A DNA stretch of 64,000 nt from Robbsia betulipollinis (GTDB taxonomy: Bacteria; Pseudomonadota; Gammaproteobacteria; Burkholderiales; Burkholderiaceae). The stretch's first letter is position 1. Each line of letters starts with the position of its first letter. Under the pieces are notes generated by a model. It was not told the origin of the DNA. It saw only the letters and a list, made by a program, of their open reading frames with translations, and did no database searches. Below, in pieces: positions 39,679-48,809 of this stretch. The stretch spans positions 176,875 through 240,874 of the forward strand of contig NZ_JAPMXC010000010.1 in the NCBI RefSeq assembly GCF_026624755.1, read 5' to 3'. Made by a program: the position numbers and the translations under genes.

Positions 39679-41334
39679 TTACTCCCGCCCGCTGTCATGG
39701 CGGGCCATGAAAGCATCGAAATCGATATCGTCACGCGCCTCGATCTTTCGCTGGCGCGCGATCGACTCGGCACTTTCCGCCAGCAGGCGCGCCTCGTCCG
39801 CCGCGGCGAGCGGTGCCGCCAGGAAATGCGCGGCGTGAGCGCGGCTCTGCCGCAGGCCGAACGCTGCGAAGCTGCCGCTGGCAACGATGTCTGCCAGTGC
39901 CCGCGCCGACGGCAGGCTCGACGGGTCCGCCAGTTTTGCGCGCTGCGCGGCGACCGCCGCGGTGTGCCCCGTCATGCCGGAGGATTCGTCCAGCACGCGC
40001 GCGGCGGCCTCGATGCGTTCGAGCAGCATCTCGGCCCAGGCGTGCAGCGCAATGGGCTGCCCTTCGCATTCGAGCATCTTGCCGGGCTGCCGTCCCGACT
40101 TGGCCACGAGGAGGAAATTCGCGTCCGCCTCGGCCTGCAGCGCGGCATCGGCGGGGCTGTCCTCGAGCACGCACATCGTCAGAAAGGCATCGAGGAAGCG
40201 TACCGTCGTCGCGCCGATGCCGGCGGGCTCGAACGGGTCGATATCGAGGCAGCGTACTTCCACGTACTGGATACCGCGCTTCGTCAGCCCCTGGAGCACC
40301 CGTTCGCCCGCTTCGCCCACGCGTTTGGGCCGAATGGTCGCATACAGTTCGTTTTCGATCTGCAGCAGGTTGCCATTCAATTGCACCCATTTGCCATCGC
40401 GATGCGTCCCCAACGCTTCGTAAGGCGCATGCGGCGTCCGGACCGCGTCGGCGAGACCCGCCAGGTAGGCGCGCAGCGAACGCAAATCCGGGCGTCCGCT
40501 GCCGCTGGCGGCGCGGTTGTGATAGCCCAGATCGCTCATGCGCAGGCTGGTCGCGTGCGGCAGGTAGAGCGTGTCCTCGCCCAGTGCCTGAAGCCCGTTC
40601 GGCCCGGCGTTGCCGCTCCCCTCCTCGCCGGCATCCGCCGCGCCGCTCGCGCCGGCGCCGAAGAAGCTGCGGTCCAGCGCCGGCGACGCCCCGAACAGAT
40701 ACAGCAGCAACCAGCTGAAGCGGCGGTAGTTCCGGATCAGGGCCATGTAGCTTGCGGACTGGATGTCGTCCGGCGCCGCCGCGTGCTGCCGGTCGTCGGG
40801 GCTGCTCGGCCCGTGCAGCAGCGGCCATATGTCTTCGTGCAGCGAGAAATTGTAGTGAATGCCGGCAATGCACTGCATCTTGCGCCCGTAGCGCAACGAT
40901 AGCCCGTGCCGGTAGACATGCTTGAACCGGCCCTGGTTCGACGACCCGTACTGCGCGATGGGGATCTGCGGGTCAGGCGGCAGGTGGCCCGGCATTGATA
41001 CGTCCCAGAGCAGTTCGTCGCCGATGCGCCGGTGCACGAAGGCGTGCAGCACCTGCAGCGCTTCGACCGCGACGACGGGGTCCGCCACCGGCGGGGTGAT
41101 GAATTCGAGCAGGGACTCGGAGTAATCGGTCGTGAGTTCCGGGTGCGTCAGGGCCGCGCCCAGTGCCGACGGGTGCGCGCTGTCGGCGAGCGTGCCCTGC
41201 TGCGTCACGCGCAGGCTTTCCTTCTCGATACCCCGTTTTCCCTTTGCCAGCCATCCGTTCTTGGCCGCCTGGCGCAGCAATTCCAGCCGGCGCGCAAATC
41301 CCCCGGCCGCTTTGGTCGATGTCGTTGTTTTCAT
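39679..41334 (-). CDS. gshA: Glutamate-cysteine ligase (proteobacterial GshA)
   Basis: First enzyme of glutathione synthesis, joining glutamate gamma-carboxyl and cysteine with ATP. The 551 residues are slightly longer than E. coli GshA (518). IEKESLRVTQQG, TTDYSESLLEFITPP and CIAGIHYNFSLHEDIWPL are the family's ATP- and metal-binding blocks; ALGTHRDGKWVQLNGNLLQIENELY is typical. It starts with MKTTTSTKAAGG. An Ala/Gly/Glu-rich loop near residues 220-240 is a small expansion. The 3' gene is the GST, and upstream is the candidate sRNA on the other strand. Confidence 0.95.
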   Translation of the reverse strand: MKTTTSTKAAGGFARRLELLRQAAKNGWLAKGKRGIEKESLRVTQQGTLADSAHPSALGAALTHPELTTDYSESLLEFITPPVADPVVAVEALQVLHAFVHRRIGDELLWDVSMPGHLPPDPQIPIAQYGSSNQGRFKHVYRHGLSLRYGRKMQCIAGIHYNFSLHEDIWPLLHGPSSPDDRQHAAAPDDIQSASYMALIRNYRRFSWLLLYLFGASPALDRSFFGAGASGAADAGEEGSGNAGPNGLQALGEDTLYLPHATSLRMSDLGYHNRAASGSGRPDLRSLRAYLAGLADAVRTPHAPYEALGTHRDGKWVQLNGNLLQIENELYATIRPKRVGEAGERVLQGLTKRGIQYVEVRCLDIDPFEPAGIGATTVRFLDAFLTMCVLEDSPADAALQAEADANFLLVAKSGRQPGKMLECEGQPIALHAWAEMLLERIEAAARVLDESSGMTGHTAAVAAQRAKLADPSSLPSARALADIVASGSFAAFGLRQSRAHAAHFLAAPLAAADEARLLAESAESIARQRKIEARDDIDFDAFMARHDSGRE

Positions 41335-41517
41335 TGATCAATGCAGTGTACTGTCGCCTGCGCCCCGTTCCGGCGGATAACGAGGCAGCGTGTATCGGGC
41401 ACTTTAACACTTCGCGGAACGCGATGCTGATTGCCCCGGACGGCTGGCTGAGAGCATCTTTTCGGTCATTTGAATGTGCGGGAGAACCCTCTTAGAGTTA
41501 ACCCTCTAAAAACCCGG
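41335..41517. other. Spacer upstream of gshA and of the candidate sRNA
   Basis: No gene seen. It should carry the gshA promoter (minus strand). Two AACCCTCT direct copies (about 41485-41510) lie at its right end, just before the predicted sRNA promoter. Confidence 0.45.
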
Positions 41518-41546
41518 TTGCGATAGAAAATAAAAACCGTTAAATT
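41518..41546 (+). promoter_or_regulatory. Predicted promoter of the candidate sRNA
   Basis: TTGCGA (41518-41523) and TAAATT (41541-41546) resemble sigma-70 -35 and -10 boxes (four of six matches each) with an exact 17-base spacer. The predicted start site is about 41552. Confidence 0.4.
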
Positions 41547-41551
41547 CGTAC

Positions 41552-41613
41552 CTGTCTCCTCCATGTCTCCTCCTGATATGGATTCCACCCGCCCTTGTGG
41601 CGGGTTTTTTTTT
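41552..41613 (+). ncRNA. Candidate small RNA with two anti-Shine-Dalgarno motifs
   Basis: Between gshA (minus) and the small gene at 41772 (plus), a strong plus-strand terminator (41587-41613) has no coding gene in front of it. The predicted transcript of about 62 bases carries TGTCTCCTCC twice (41553-41562 and 41564-41573), complementary to GGAGGA ribosome sites, and then the terminator hairpin. CCUCC-loop sRNAs with several such motifs are known as translational regulators in alpha- and betaproteobacteria. No database match was made; this is inference from promoter, motif and terminator. Alternatively it could be the end of a longer leader transcript. Confidence 0.5.
41587..41613 (+). terminator. 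Strong rho-independent terminator of the candidate sRNA
   Basis: Perfect 7-bp stem ACCCGCC / GGCGGGT with a 5-base loop followed by nine T residues. There is no poly-A on the other side, so it works only on the plus strand. Confidence 0.85.
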
Positions 41614-41771
41614 GGATAACTTTTGGGACATCCCTGGAGCGCGCCACCGGATGGAACGCGACGAAAGTGGCGTGGCGGTCCGTATAATGAGACAACAGCT
41701 TCGCCACGGGATCGGCGACGGGCCCCGCGCCCCTCGGCGCCAGCTCCGGCAAAGGTTTCCTTGGAGAGAAT

Positions 41772-41993
41772 ATGATGCAGATCGGATCCATTGTGCGCTC
41801 CAGTCATATCGCGGTCCCGTCGGGTGCGATGGGCATCGTGACACGCATCATCGGCGACATGGCGATGGTGACCTGGTATGCCGGCATGCCCGGCGCGTCG
41901 CCGGTGCTCAATACCGAGCCCTTCTTCGTTGCGGATCTGATCGATACCGGCGATGTCCTGCCCTCCGCACCCGTCAGCCGCGCCGTCCATTGA
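41772..41993 (+). CDS. Small conserved-looking protein of unknown function, coupled to srkA
   Basis: I do not recognise this 73-residue protein. It is compact and beta-rich looking (IGSIVRSSHIAVPSGAMGIVTRIIGDMAMVTWYAG), with the GAMGIVTRI pattern suggesting a small SH3/KOW-like barrel. There is no signal peptide or membrane segment. The ribosome site is GGAGAG eight bases upstream, and the stop overlaps the TTG start of srkA (TTGA), so translation of the two is probably coupled. The gene context suggests a helper in envelope stress, but no function can be assigned. Confidence 0.72.
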   Translation: MMQIGSIVRSSHIAVPSGAMGIVTRIIGDMAMVTWYAGMPGASPVLNTEPFFVADLIDTGDVLPSAPVSRAVH

Positions 41994-42979
41994 CCACTTC
42001 CAAGGAAACCCCCTTCGCGACCCTGAACCCGGACCGGGTGCTCGACGCGATCGAATCGACCGGGTTGCACGTCGACGGCCGGCTGTATGCGCTCAACAGT
42101 TTCGAGAATCGGGTCTATCAGGTCGGCATCGACGACGCGCCGCCGCTGATCGCGAAGTTCTACCGGCCGCATCGCTGGTCGGACGAAGCGATTCTCGAAG
42201 AGCACCGTTTCACCGCTGCGCTCGAGGCGCACGAATTGCCGGTGGTCGCGCCATCGGTGCGGGGCGGCGTGACGCTGCATCATTTCGAGGATTTTCGTTT
42301 CGCGCTGTTTCCACGGCGCGGCGGCCGCCCGCCGGAGCTCGAGGACCGGGCCACGCTGGAATGGCTGGGCCGCTTCATCGGCCGCATCCACGCGTTCGGC
42401 GCGACGCACGCGTTCCTCGCACGCGGCGCGATCGACATCGAGACCTACGGACGCGAGCCGCGACGCTATCTGCTGGAGAGCGGTTTCGTCCCGGCGGCAC
42501 TCACCGACGCTTATCGCAGCATCGTCGATCTGGCACTCGATGCGGTGTCGCGCGCATTCGACCGCGCCGGCGACGTGAAGTCGATCCGCCTGCATGGCGA
42601 TTGTCACGCAGGCAATGTGCTGTGGACCGATGCCGGGCCGCACTTCGTGGATTTCGACGACAGCCGGATGGGGCCGGCGGTCCAGGATCTGTGGATGCTG
42701 CTGCCGGGCGATCGCGAAGGGCAGCGTGCTGCCCTGGCAGACGTGCTGGCCGGTTACGAGGACTTTTGCGATTTCGATCCGCGTGAACTCTATCTGATCG
42801 AAGCGCTGCGCACATTGCGCCTCATCCACTACAGCGCCTGGCTCGCGCGCCGCTGGGACGACCCCGCGTTTCCGGCCGCCTTTCCCTGGTTCAATACGTC
42901 TCGCTATTGGGAAGACCGCATCCTCGAACTGCGCGAACAGGTCGCGCTGATCGACGAGGAACCGCTCTGGCCGGTGTGA
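41990..42979 (+). CDS. srkA: Stress response serine/threonine kinase SrkA (YihE)
   Basis: Small eukaryote-like kinase that protects cells from stress-induced death (in E. coli it counters MazEF-linked killing and is Cpx-regulated). The 329 residues match E. coli SrkA (328). The kinase fold shows the N-lobe LYALNSFENRVYQVGI, the catalytic loop LHGDCHAGNVLW and the metal-binding FVDFDDSRMGP. The start is TTG at 41990, within the stop of the preceding small gene; it gives the family N-terminus (TPFATLNPDRVLDAIE). An internal ATG would truncate the N-lobe. Confidence 0.93.
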   Translation: MTTSKETPFATLNPDRVLDAIESTGLHVDGRLYALNSFENRVYQVGIDDAPPLIAKFYRPHRWSDEAILEEHRFTAALEAHELPVVAPSVRGGVTLHHFEDFRFALFPRRGGRPPELEDRATLEWLGRFIGRIHAFGATHAFLARGAIDIETYGREPRRYLLESGFVPAALTDAYRSIVDLALDAVSRAFDRAGDVKSIRLHGDCHAGNVLWTDAGPHFVDFDDSRMGPAVQDLWMLLPGDREGQRAALADVLAGYEDFCDFDPRELYLIEALRTLRLIHYSAWLARRWDDPAFPAAFPWFNTSRYWEDRILELREQVALIDEEPLWPV

Positions 42980-43061
42980 CGAACGGTGCCGTGCGCGAGG
43001 GGGCTTCCCGGTCTGCGCCCCCGGCCGTGCACGGACGCGCGCCTGCCCGGGCGTTGCATCG

Positions 43062-43823
43062 CTAAACGGGAATTTCCGGACGCGACGCCGAACGCGTGCC
43101 CGGCCGGGGCGCGTTGCCGACGCCATGGTAGGTGAAGACCAGCGAAAACTTGACCTGTTCGCTGAGATTCCTGCCCGCGGCGTGCAGGGTATTGCAGTGG
43201 AAGAAAATCACGTCGCCCGCCGCAAGCGTGGGCGATACCGCATGGCGGATCAAGGCCTGGTTCTCGGGAAGATCGTCGCGGAAAAACTTCGCATCGTCGA
43301 ATGCATGCGGCGCGAAATCGGGCCGGTGCGATCCCGGGATCAACCAGAGCCCGCCGTTGCTCGCGGTTTCGTCGCCCAGCGCGAACCAGGCCGATACCAG
43401 GTCGTCCCGCGCGAACGACCAGTAGCGCGCGTCACGATGCCAGCCGGTCAGGCTGCCATATTGGGGATGCTTGGTCATCATGCAGTTATGGTGCGTGCGC
43501 GACAGCAGCACCTGTTCGCCAAAATACGTCGTCATCCAGCCGCTGACGTCCGCGGACGTCGCGAACGCGGCGAATGCGGGATCGCGGCCGTACGCATCCA
43601 GCAGGCGCCGCACGGTCCTGCCGCCCGGGGCGCTCGACGACGCCGGCGCGCCGGGATACTGCAGATCCGCCTCGCGTTCGAGCGGGGCCTCGGCCGCGTT
43701 CAGTTGCGCTTGCGCGCGCTCGCGTACCCACGCGCATTCCTGCGCGGGTACCAGACCACGAACGATGACGAAGCCGTCGCGTCGTAGCGCGTCGATCTGT
43801 TCCTTCTTGGTTTCCGCTGTCAT
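43062..43823 (-). CDS. Phytanoyl-CoA dioxygenase (PhyH) family protein
   Basis: Fe(II)/2-oxoglutarate-dependent oxygenase of unknown substrate. The 253 residues contain the metal-binding GWHRDARYW (His129, Asp131), the distal His214 in HCNTLHAAGRN and Arg218 for 2-oxoglutarate, within the double-stranded beta-helix (LWLIPGSHRPDF). The start MTAETKKEQIDAL follows AAGGA; two earlier in-frame Mets lack a site. It is convergent with srkA and divergent from katE across 486 bases. A role in hydroxylating a small molecule or cell-surface lipid is only a guess. Confidence 0.88.
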   Translation of the reverse strand: MTAETKKEQIDALRRDGFVIVRGLVPAQECAWVRERAQAQLNAAEAPLEREADLQYPGAPASSSAPGGRTVRRLLDAYGRDPAFAAFATSADVSGWMTTYFGEQVLLSRTHHNCMMTKHPQYGSLTGWHRDARYWSFARDDLVSAWFALGDETASNGGLWLIPGSHRPDFAPHAFDDAKFFRDDLPENQALIRHAVSPTLAAGDVIFFHCNTLHAAGRNLSEQVKFSLVFTYHGVGNAPRPGTRSASRPEIPV

Positions 43824-44309
43824 GCCCATCCTTGTCACTTTCGTTCCGGCAACCGTCGTCTTGCGGAGCCGGCGCGCCATCGCGTTCACGGCGCGCACCG
43901 CTTCCGAATTGTAAATCTCCCATTGCGCAGGTGCAGTGGTGGCATGGCGGTTTTTTGACGTCGCCGCGATGGCCCTGCATGGACAGATTGTTTCTTGCTA
44001 TCGTTGTTATCAATAAAAACTATCGTGCAACCCTGTGCAATTGTTTTCGTTTCGGTAGGGTTGAGCGCCGTACTGCAAAAAATGCATGTCCCAGGCGCGA
44101 TGAGCAACGCGATCGGGGAGACATGCAGGTTTGCCAGGATGCCGATTGCGTCGCCATTCGCCTCGTTGCGCGCCGGCTGGCGCCACGGCCCGCCTGGCCC
44201 GACGGTGTTTTGCAACGGTTGGGCCGGGGGGTGGAACGGCCTTTGCGACGCACCCTTTTCGGAGGGCGTGACCATTAGCGTCCTGCCCCATCTAATAAAG
44301 GAGTCAGCA
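43824..44309. other. Divergent control region between the PhyH gene and katE
   Basis: No gene seen, although the katE frame is open upstream. It contains an OxyR-like operator (43987-44023). AT content is higher around 43975-44060, consistent with promoters. Confidence 0.55.
43987..44023. promoter_or_regulatory. OxyR-like operator
   Basis: Read on the minus strand, elements fall at the OxyR spacing (positions 1, 12, 23 and 34): ATAG, TGAT, ATAG and CAAT against the consensus ATAG, CTAT, ATAG, CTAT, and the T at 6 and A at 10 also match. Two elements are perfect and one has a single mismatch. The position between a catalase gene and an oxygenase gene makes peroxide control sensible. The site is 287 bases from the katE start, somewhat far. 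Confidence 0.42.
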
Positions 44310-46466
44310 ATGGCCAATCAATCCCCCGCAAAACCAGGCGTACCGAACAGCGTCCAGCCGTCGGGCACGGCGCCGAAAGCGGGTGCCACGAGCAAGGACA
44401 TGCAACTCGACACCTTCAGTGTCAACCCGGAAAACGAAGCGCTGCGCACCAATCACGGCGTGAAGATTTCCGACGATCAGAACACGCTGAAACTTGGCGA
44501 GCGCGGCCCGTCGCTGCTCGAAGATTTCATCATGCGTGAAAAGATCACCCATTTCGACCATGAGCGCATTCCCGAGCGGATCGTCCACGCACGCGGCGCG
44601 GGTGCGCATGGTTTCTTCCAGGTCTATGAAGCGCAGACCGAACTGACCAAGGCGGCGTTCCTGCGCGATCCGGCCGTCAAGACGCCGGTGTATGTCCGCT
44701 TCTCGACCGTCCAGGGCTCGCGCGGCTCCGCCGACACCGTACGTGACGTGCGCGGGTTCTCGGTGAAGTTCTATACCGAGGAAGGCAACTACGATTTCGT
44801 CGGCAACAACATGCCGGTGTTCTTCATCCAGGACGCGATCAAGTTTCCGGACTTCGTGCACGCCGTCAAGCCCGAGCCGCACAACGAAATCCCGCAAGGC
44901 GCGTCCGCGCACGACACCTTCTGGGACTTCGTCTCGCTGGTGCCGGAATCCATGCACATGGTGCTGTGGGTGATGTCGGACCGCGGCATTCCGCAGAGTC
45001 TGCGTTTGATGGAGGGTTTCGGCATTCACACGTTCCGTCTCGTGAACGCGGCGGGCAAGAGCCGTTTCGTCAAGTTCCACTGGCGTCCGGTGCTGGGTTC
45101 CTACTCGCTGTTGTGGGACGAAGCGCAGAAGCTGGCCGGCAAGGATCCGGACTTCAACCGCCGCGATCTGTGGAATGCCATCGAGCAGGGCGATTTCCCG
45201 GAATGGGAACTGGGCGTGCAGATCGTCGAGGAAGAGGACGAACACAAGTTCGACTTCGACCTGTTGGACCCGACCAAGATCATTCCGGAAGAACTCGTGC
45301 CGATCAAGATGCTCGGCAAGATGACGCTGAACCGCAATCCGGACAACTATTTCGCGGAAACCGAGCAGGTCGCTTTCTGCCCGGGTCACATCGTGCCGGG
45401 CATCGATTTCAGCAACGATCCGCTGCTGCAGGGCCGCCTGTTCTCGTACACCGATACGCAGATCAGCCGCCTGGGTGGCCCGAACTTCCATCAACTGCCG
45501 ATCAATCGTCCCGTCACGCCGAACGTCAACAACCAGCGCGACGCGATGCATCAGAGTTCGATTCATCGGGGGCAGGCATCGTACGAGCCGAACTCGATCG
45601 CGGGCAACTGGCCGAAGGAAACGCCGGCCGCTGCGGTGGACGGTGGCTTCGAGACCTATCACGAGCGCGTGTCCGGTGAAAAGATCCGCAAGCGCAGCGA
45701 ATCGTTCGCGGATCATTACTCGCAGGCAACGCTGTTCTGGAAGAGCATGAGCGCGCCGGAACAGGATCATATCGTGGCCGCCTATCAGTTCGAGTTGTCG
45801 AAAGTCGAGCGCGAATTCATTCGCCAGCGCGTGGTCGACAATCTCGCGAACATCGACCCGGTACTCGCGCAGCGCGTCGCGGAAGCCCTGGGCCTGACGC
45901 CCGCGGCACCGACTCAGCCGGGTTCGGCCAAATCGAAGAGCGGCAAGGCAGGCGTGGACGTGTCGCCGTCGCTGAGCCTGATGAGCAAGGTAAAGCCAGG
46001 CATCAAGAGCACGCAGATCGCGATCCTCGCCGCCAAGGGCGCGGACCCGAAAAGCATCGCCGCGGCGAAGACGGCGCTCACCGCTGCCGGTGCGCACGTC
46101 AAGGTCATCGCGCCGATGCTGGGCGAGGTCGCCCCGGGCATCTTCGCCGACGCGACGATCGCCGGCATGCCGTCGATCGCGTTCGACGCCGTGTTCCTCG
46201 CCTGCGGCGAAGCCAGCGCCAAGGCCCTGTCCGCCTCGGGTGACGCCCGCCACTACGTGCTCGAAGCCTACAAGCACCTGAAGGCGATCGCCGCGGTGGG
46301 TTATGGCCGCGACGTGTTGCAGGCGTCCCACCTGCCGGTCAGCGAGGAAGGCGTGTTGAGCGGTGATACCGCGAACGTCGATGCCGTCGTCGCCGACTTC
46401 ATCGAAGCCATCGGCAAGCACCGCGTCTGGTCCCGCGCCGCAAAGGCCGCTTCGGTTCCCGCCTAA
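44310..46466 (+). CDS. katE: Catalase HPII (clade 2, large subunit)
   Basis: Haem catalase that breaks H2O2 to water and oxygen. The 718 residues put it in the large-subunit clade. The distal His93 lies in [34 protein letters not shown] is the substrate channel, and the proximal Tyr is in RLFSYTDTQ (near residue 380). Residues about 560-718 are the flavodoxin-like (DJ-1/PfpI) domain unique to this clade ([22 protein letters not shown]). Start [10 protein letters not shown] with AAAGGAG six bases upstream. A strong terminator follows. The N-terminal arm (1-60) is long, as in the family. Confidence 0.97.
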   Translation: MANQSPAKPGVPNSVQPSGTAPKAGATSKDMQLDTFSVNPENEALRTNHGVKISDDQNTLKLGERGPSLLEDFIMREKITHFDHERIPERIVHARGAGAHGFFQVYEAQTELTKAAFLRDPAVKTPVYVRFSTVQGSRGSADTVRDVRGFSVKFYTEEGNYDFVGNNMPVFFIQDAIKFPDFVHAVKPEPHNEIPQGASAHDTFWDFVSLVPESMHMVLWVMSDRGIPQSLRLMEGFGIHTFRLVNAAGKSRFVKFHWRPVLGSYSLLWDEAQKLAGKDPDFNRRDLWNAIEQGDFPEWELGVQIVEEEDEHKFDFDLLDPTKIIPEELVPIKMLGKMTLNRNPDNYFAETEQVAFCPGHIVPGIDFSNDPLLQGRLFSYTDTQISRLGGPNFHQLPINRPVTPNVNNQRDAMHQSSIHRGQASYEPNSIAGNWPKETPAAAVDGGFETYHERVSGEKIRKRSESFADHYSQATLFWKSMSAPEQDHIVAAYQFELSKVEREFIRQRVVDNLANIDPVLAQRVAEALGLTPAAPTQPGSAKSKSGKAGVDVSPSLSLMSKVKPGIKSTQIAILAAKGADPKSIAAAKTALTAAGAHVKVIAPMLGEVAPGIFADATIAGMPSIAFDAVFLACGEASAKALSASGDARHYVLEAYKHLKAIAAVGYGRDVLQASHLPVSEEGVLSGDTANVDAVVADFIEAIGKHRVWSRAAKAASVPA

Positions 46467-46513
46467 GCGATCCGGCTCGACCCGGCCTGGCGGCTGGGGC
46501 GAGCGGGTCCTGC

Positions 46514-46557
46514 AAGGCCCCCGGCATTGTCTCAGGACATATGCCGTGGGCCTTTTT
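46514..46557 (+). terminator. Rho-independent terminator of katE
   Basis: Stem AAGGCCC(C)CGGCAT / ATGCCG(T)GGGCCTT with 13 pairs and one bulge, followed by TTTC. It begins 48 bases after the katE stop. Confidence 0.85.
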
Positions 46558-46721
46558 CTCGTGGCCCGCGGGTATACACCGTATCCCGGAAAAGTGCGAT
46601 CGTCCTTTTTTTATCGATTGCTGGTCTATACTGGAATCGTCGGCAAACCGAAAAATACCGGCGATGTCGGCGACAGGAACTGGAAACGCGTGCAAGACCC
46701 GACAGCAGGCTGGAGACCACG

Positions 46722-46928
46722 ATGAACTTGTTAGACAACCTAAGCAATATGACGCTTTCGCGTACCGATCTGATCCTGCTGCTGCCGATGGCGCTGGTCG
46801 GTGTGGTGCTGATGGGCGGGGTACCCTGCCGGACGCGCATCGCGCATTACGTGCTGGAGGGCGTGGGTGCCGTCGTCGGTGCCCTCGTCGCGATCGTGAT
46901 GATGGGCAGCCTGTCCCGCATGCTATGA
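46722..46928 (+). CDS. Small two-helix membrane protein, function unknown
   Basis: Unrecognised 68-residue hydrophobic protein. After a short start (MNLLDNLSNMTLSRTD) come two membrane segments, about 17-33 (LILLLPMALVGVVLMGG) and about 43-63 (VLEGVGAVVGALVAIVMMG), with a CRTR loop between. The ATG at 46722 follows GGAG. It is separated from katE by a terminator and is convergent with the signalling cassette, so it is probably its own transcription unit. Existence as a protein is likely from start signal and topology, but not proven. Confidence 0.6.
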   Translation: MNLLDNLSNMTLSRTDLILLLPMALVGVVLMGGVPCRTRIAHYVLEGVGAVVGALVAIVMMGSLSRML

Positions 46929-46965
46929 CGCGGGCCCGCGCGGGTGCATGACACCCGCCGAGCTG

Positions 46966-48117
46966 TCAGACGCCCCTCCCGAACATGCCGCGGTCGCTCA
47001 ACGCCGCGCGAATCTGCGCCGGCCCTGCCCGTTTGGGCAAAATTATCTCGAAAACGGTGCCGTTCGTCGCATCGGAGCGCACTTCGAGGCGTCCCAGATG
47101 CAGCGCGACGAGTTCGTGTGCGATGAACAGCCCCAGGCCCAGACCCTGCGCGTTCTGCGGCGCCGTGGCACCCGATCGGAACGGTTTGAACAGATGGGCG
47201 CGCGCGGTCTCCGGAATCTCGCCGGCGTTGGTCACCGTGATGCGTAATTCATGGCGGCGCGTGCCGTCGACGCGGACCGTGACCGGGACGGATTTGTCCC
47301 CATGATGGAGGGCGTTGCCGATGAGGTTCGATAGCACCTGTGCGAGCCGGTCTGCGTCCCAGCACCCCACGGTGTCCCCCATGCATTCGAGGACCACGGT
47401 TTTTTCCTGGCCCGGGCTCTCGAATTCCCCGATGATCGCCTCGCAGATCGGCAGCAGGTCGACATCGGTGGGCGTCAGAACCAGCTGACTCGAGCGCATG
47501 CGCGCGACGTCCAGCAACTGATCGATCATCTTCGCCATGCGCATGCCACTGCCGCGGATGCGCTCGGCGGACGCCAGGACGCGCTGCGGATCGCTGACCC
47601 GGCGCAACACCTCCGCGCTGGCCATGATCGACGACAGCGGATTGCGCAGGTCGTGCCCGAGCACCGCGATGAACATCTCGTTCGTGCGCACCATCTGGCT
47701 GACGGCTTCGAGCTGCTCGGCGAGTTGCTGTTTCTGGGACTGGAGCTGGACGAAGACCTCGACCTTGCTGCGCAGGATGTGCGGATCGAAAGGCTTGTAG
47801 AGGAAGTCGACCGCACCCGCTTCGTAGCCGCGGAAGGTGCGCATGGCGTCGCGGTCGGTGGCGGTCAGGAAGATGATCGGGACATGGCGCGTGCGCGGGC
47901 TGCCGCGCATCAGTTCCGCCAGTTCGAACCCGTCCATTTCCGGCATCTGCACGTCCACCAGGGCCAGCGCGATATCGTTCTGCAACAGCTGTTCCAGCGC
48001 TTCGGCGCCCGAATAGGCATGCAGCGCTTCCACGCCTGGCCGGCTCAGCAAGGCGTCCAGCGCAACGATATTCTGCGGAACGTCGTCCACCAGCAGGATT
48101 TTGATTGTCTGACTCAT
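46966..48117 (-). CDS. Receiver-histidine kinase hybrid (REC-HisKA-HATPase)
   Basis: Soluble kinase of 383 residues: receiver at the N-terminus (1-120, phospho-acceptor Asp55 in LALVDVQMPEMDG, Lys108 in LYKPF), a short coiled coil (122-148), HisKA with His155 (AVLGHDLRNPLSS), then an ATPase domain (LSNLIGNALHHG; GLGLGLFIAHELV). This layout, a receiver driving a kinase, fits a phosphorelay step. The ATG overlaps the cheB stop (ATGA). It is last in a four-gene operon with the large hybrid kinase, CheR and CheB. No membrane segment is present. Confidence 0.93.
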   Translation of the reverse strand: MSQTIKILLVDDVPQNIVALDALLSRPGVEALHAYSGAEALEQLLQNDIALALVDVQMPEMDGFELAELMRGSPRTRHVPIIFLTATDRDAMRTFRGYEAGAVDFLYKPFDPHILRSKVEVFVQLQSQKQQLAEQLEAVSQMVRTNEMFIAVLGHDLRNPLSSIMASAEVLRRVSDPQRVLASAERIRGSGMRMAKMIDQLLDVARMRSSQLVLTPTDVDLLPICEAIIGEFESPGQEKTVVLECMGDTVGCWDADRLAQVLSNLIGNALHHGDKSVPVTVRVDGTRRHELRITVTNAGEIPETARAHLFKPFRSGATAPQNAQGLGLGLFIAHELVALHLGRLEVRSDATNGTVFEIILPKRAGPAQIRAALSDRGMFGRGV

Positions 48118-48809
48118 AGATGATCCGTATGCGCTGGCGATACCGCAGCGGCGGATGCTCCCGCCTGACGTCCGGCAACGGCCGCGTCTGCCTGCGATTG
48201 ACGCTCGAACCGCTGGGCGATTTCTTCGAGCGTGAGGACCGCGTCGACCACGCCACGTTCGATTGCCGCGAGGGGCATCGCCGTGGCCCGTGCCTCGGCC
48301 GGTGCCTGCGCCCATGTGGTGCCGCCGGCCTTGCGGATCGCCGCCATGCCGGCGGCGCCATCCGCGCTCGCGCCGGTCAACAAGATCCCCAACAGGCGGT
48401 TGCCGTAGGCCCAGGCAGCAGATTCGAACATCACATCGATCGACGGCCGTGAAAAGTTGACGGCCTCATCGACCGACAGCGCGCAGGTCCGGTCGGCATT
48501 CACCAGTAAGTGATAGCCGGGCGGGGCGAAATAGACGGTTCCGCCGCGGATCGGCTCGCGATCGCTGGCTTCCAGGACCGGCAGCACGCAGCGCATGGCG
48601 AACAGGCGGGCGATCTCGCTTTGCCCGTCCGGCGGCAGATGCAGCACGATGACGATGGCAGGGGCGAAATGGCGGCCGAGGCGCGGCAGCAGCAGGCTCA
48701 GTGCTTCGACGCCACCGGCCGAGGTGCCGATCACCACGGCCTCGCAGGCGGCATCGATCGCATCGAGGGCGCTGGATGGAGAAGACGGCGCCGGACAGGG
48801 AAGGGTCAT
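48114..48809 (-). CDS. CheB-type methylesterase without receiver domain
   Basis: Predicted protein-glutamate methylesterase, 231 residues, containing only the catalytic domain. The triad is Ser30 (VIGTSAGGVEAL), His57 (VLHLPPDGQ) and Asp150 (GILLTGASADGAAG). The normal N-terminal receiver is missing, so its activity is not controlled by phosphorylation in cis; the receiver may be supplied by the adjacent REC-kinase. It starts directly after the cheR stop. No chemoreceptor, CheA or CheW is nearby, so an alternative non-chemotaxis pathway is likely. Confidence 0.92.
   Translation of the reverse strand: MTLPCPAPSSPSSALDAIDAACEAVVIGTSAGGVEALSLLLPRLGRHFAPAIVIVLHLPPDGQSEIARLFAMRCVLPVLEASDREPIRGGTVYFAPPGYHLLVNADRTCALSVDEAVNFSRPSIDVMFESAAWAYGNRLLGILLTGASADGAAGMAAIRKAGGTTWAQAPAEARATAMPLAAIERGVVDAVLTLEEIAQRFERQSQADAAVAGRQAGASAAAVSPAHTDHL

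Noticed and set aside
43995-44309. Upstream extension of katE to 823 codons
   Set aside because: The real start at 44310 has AAAGGAG and aligns with the family; the extension covers the promoter region and the OxyR-like site.
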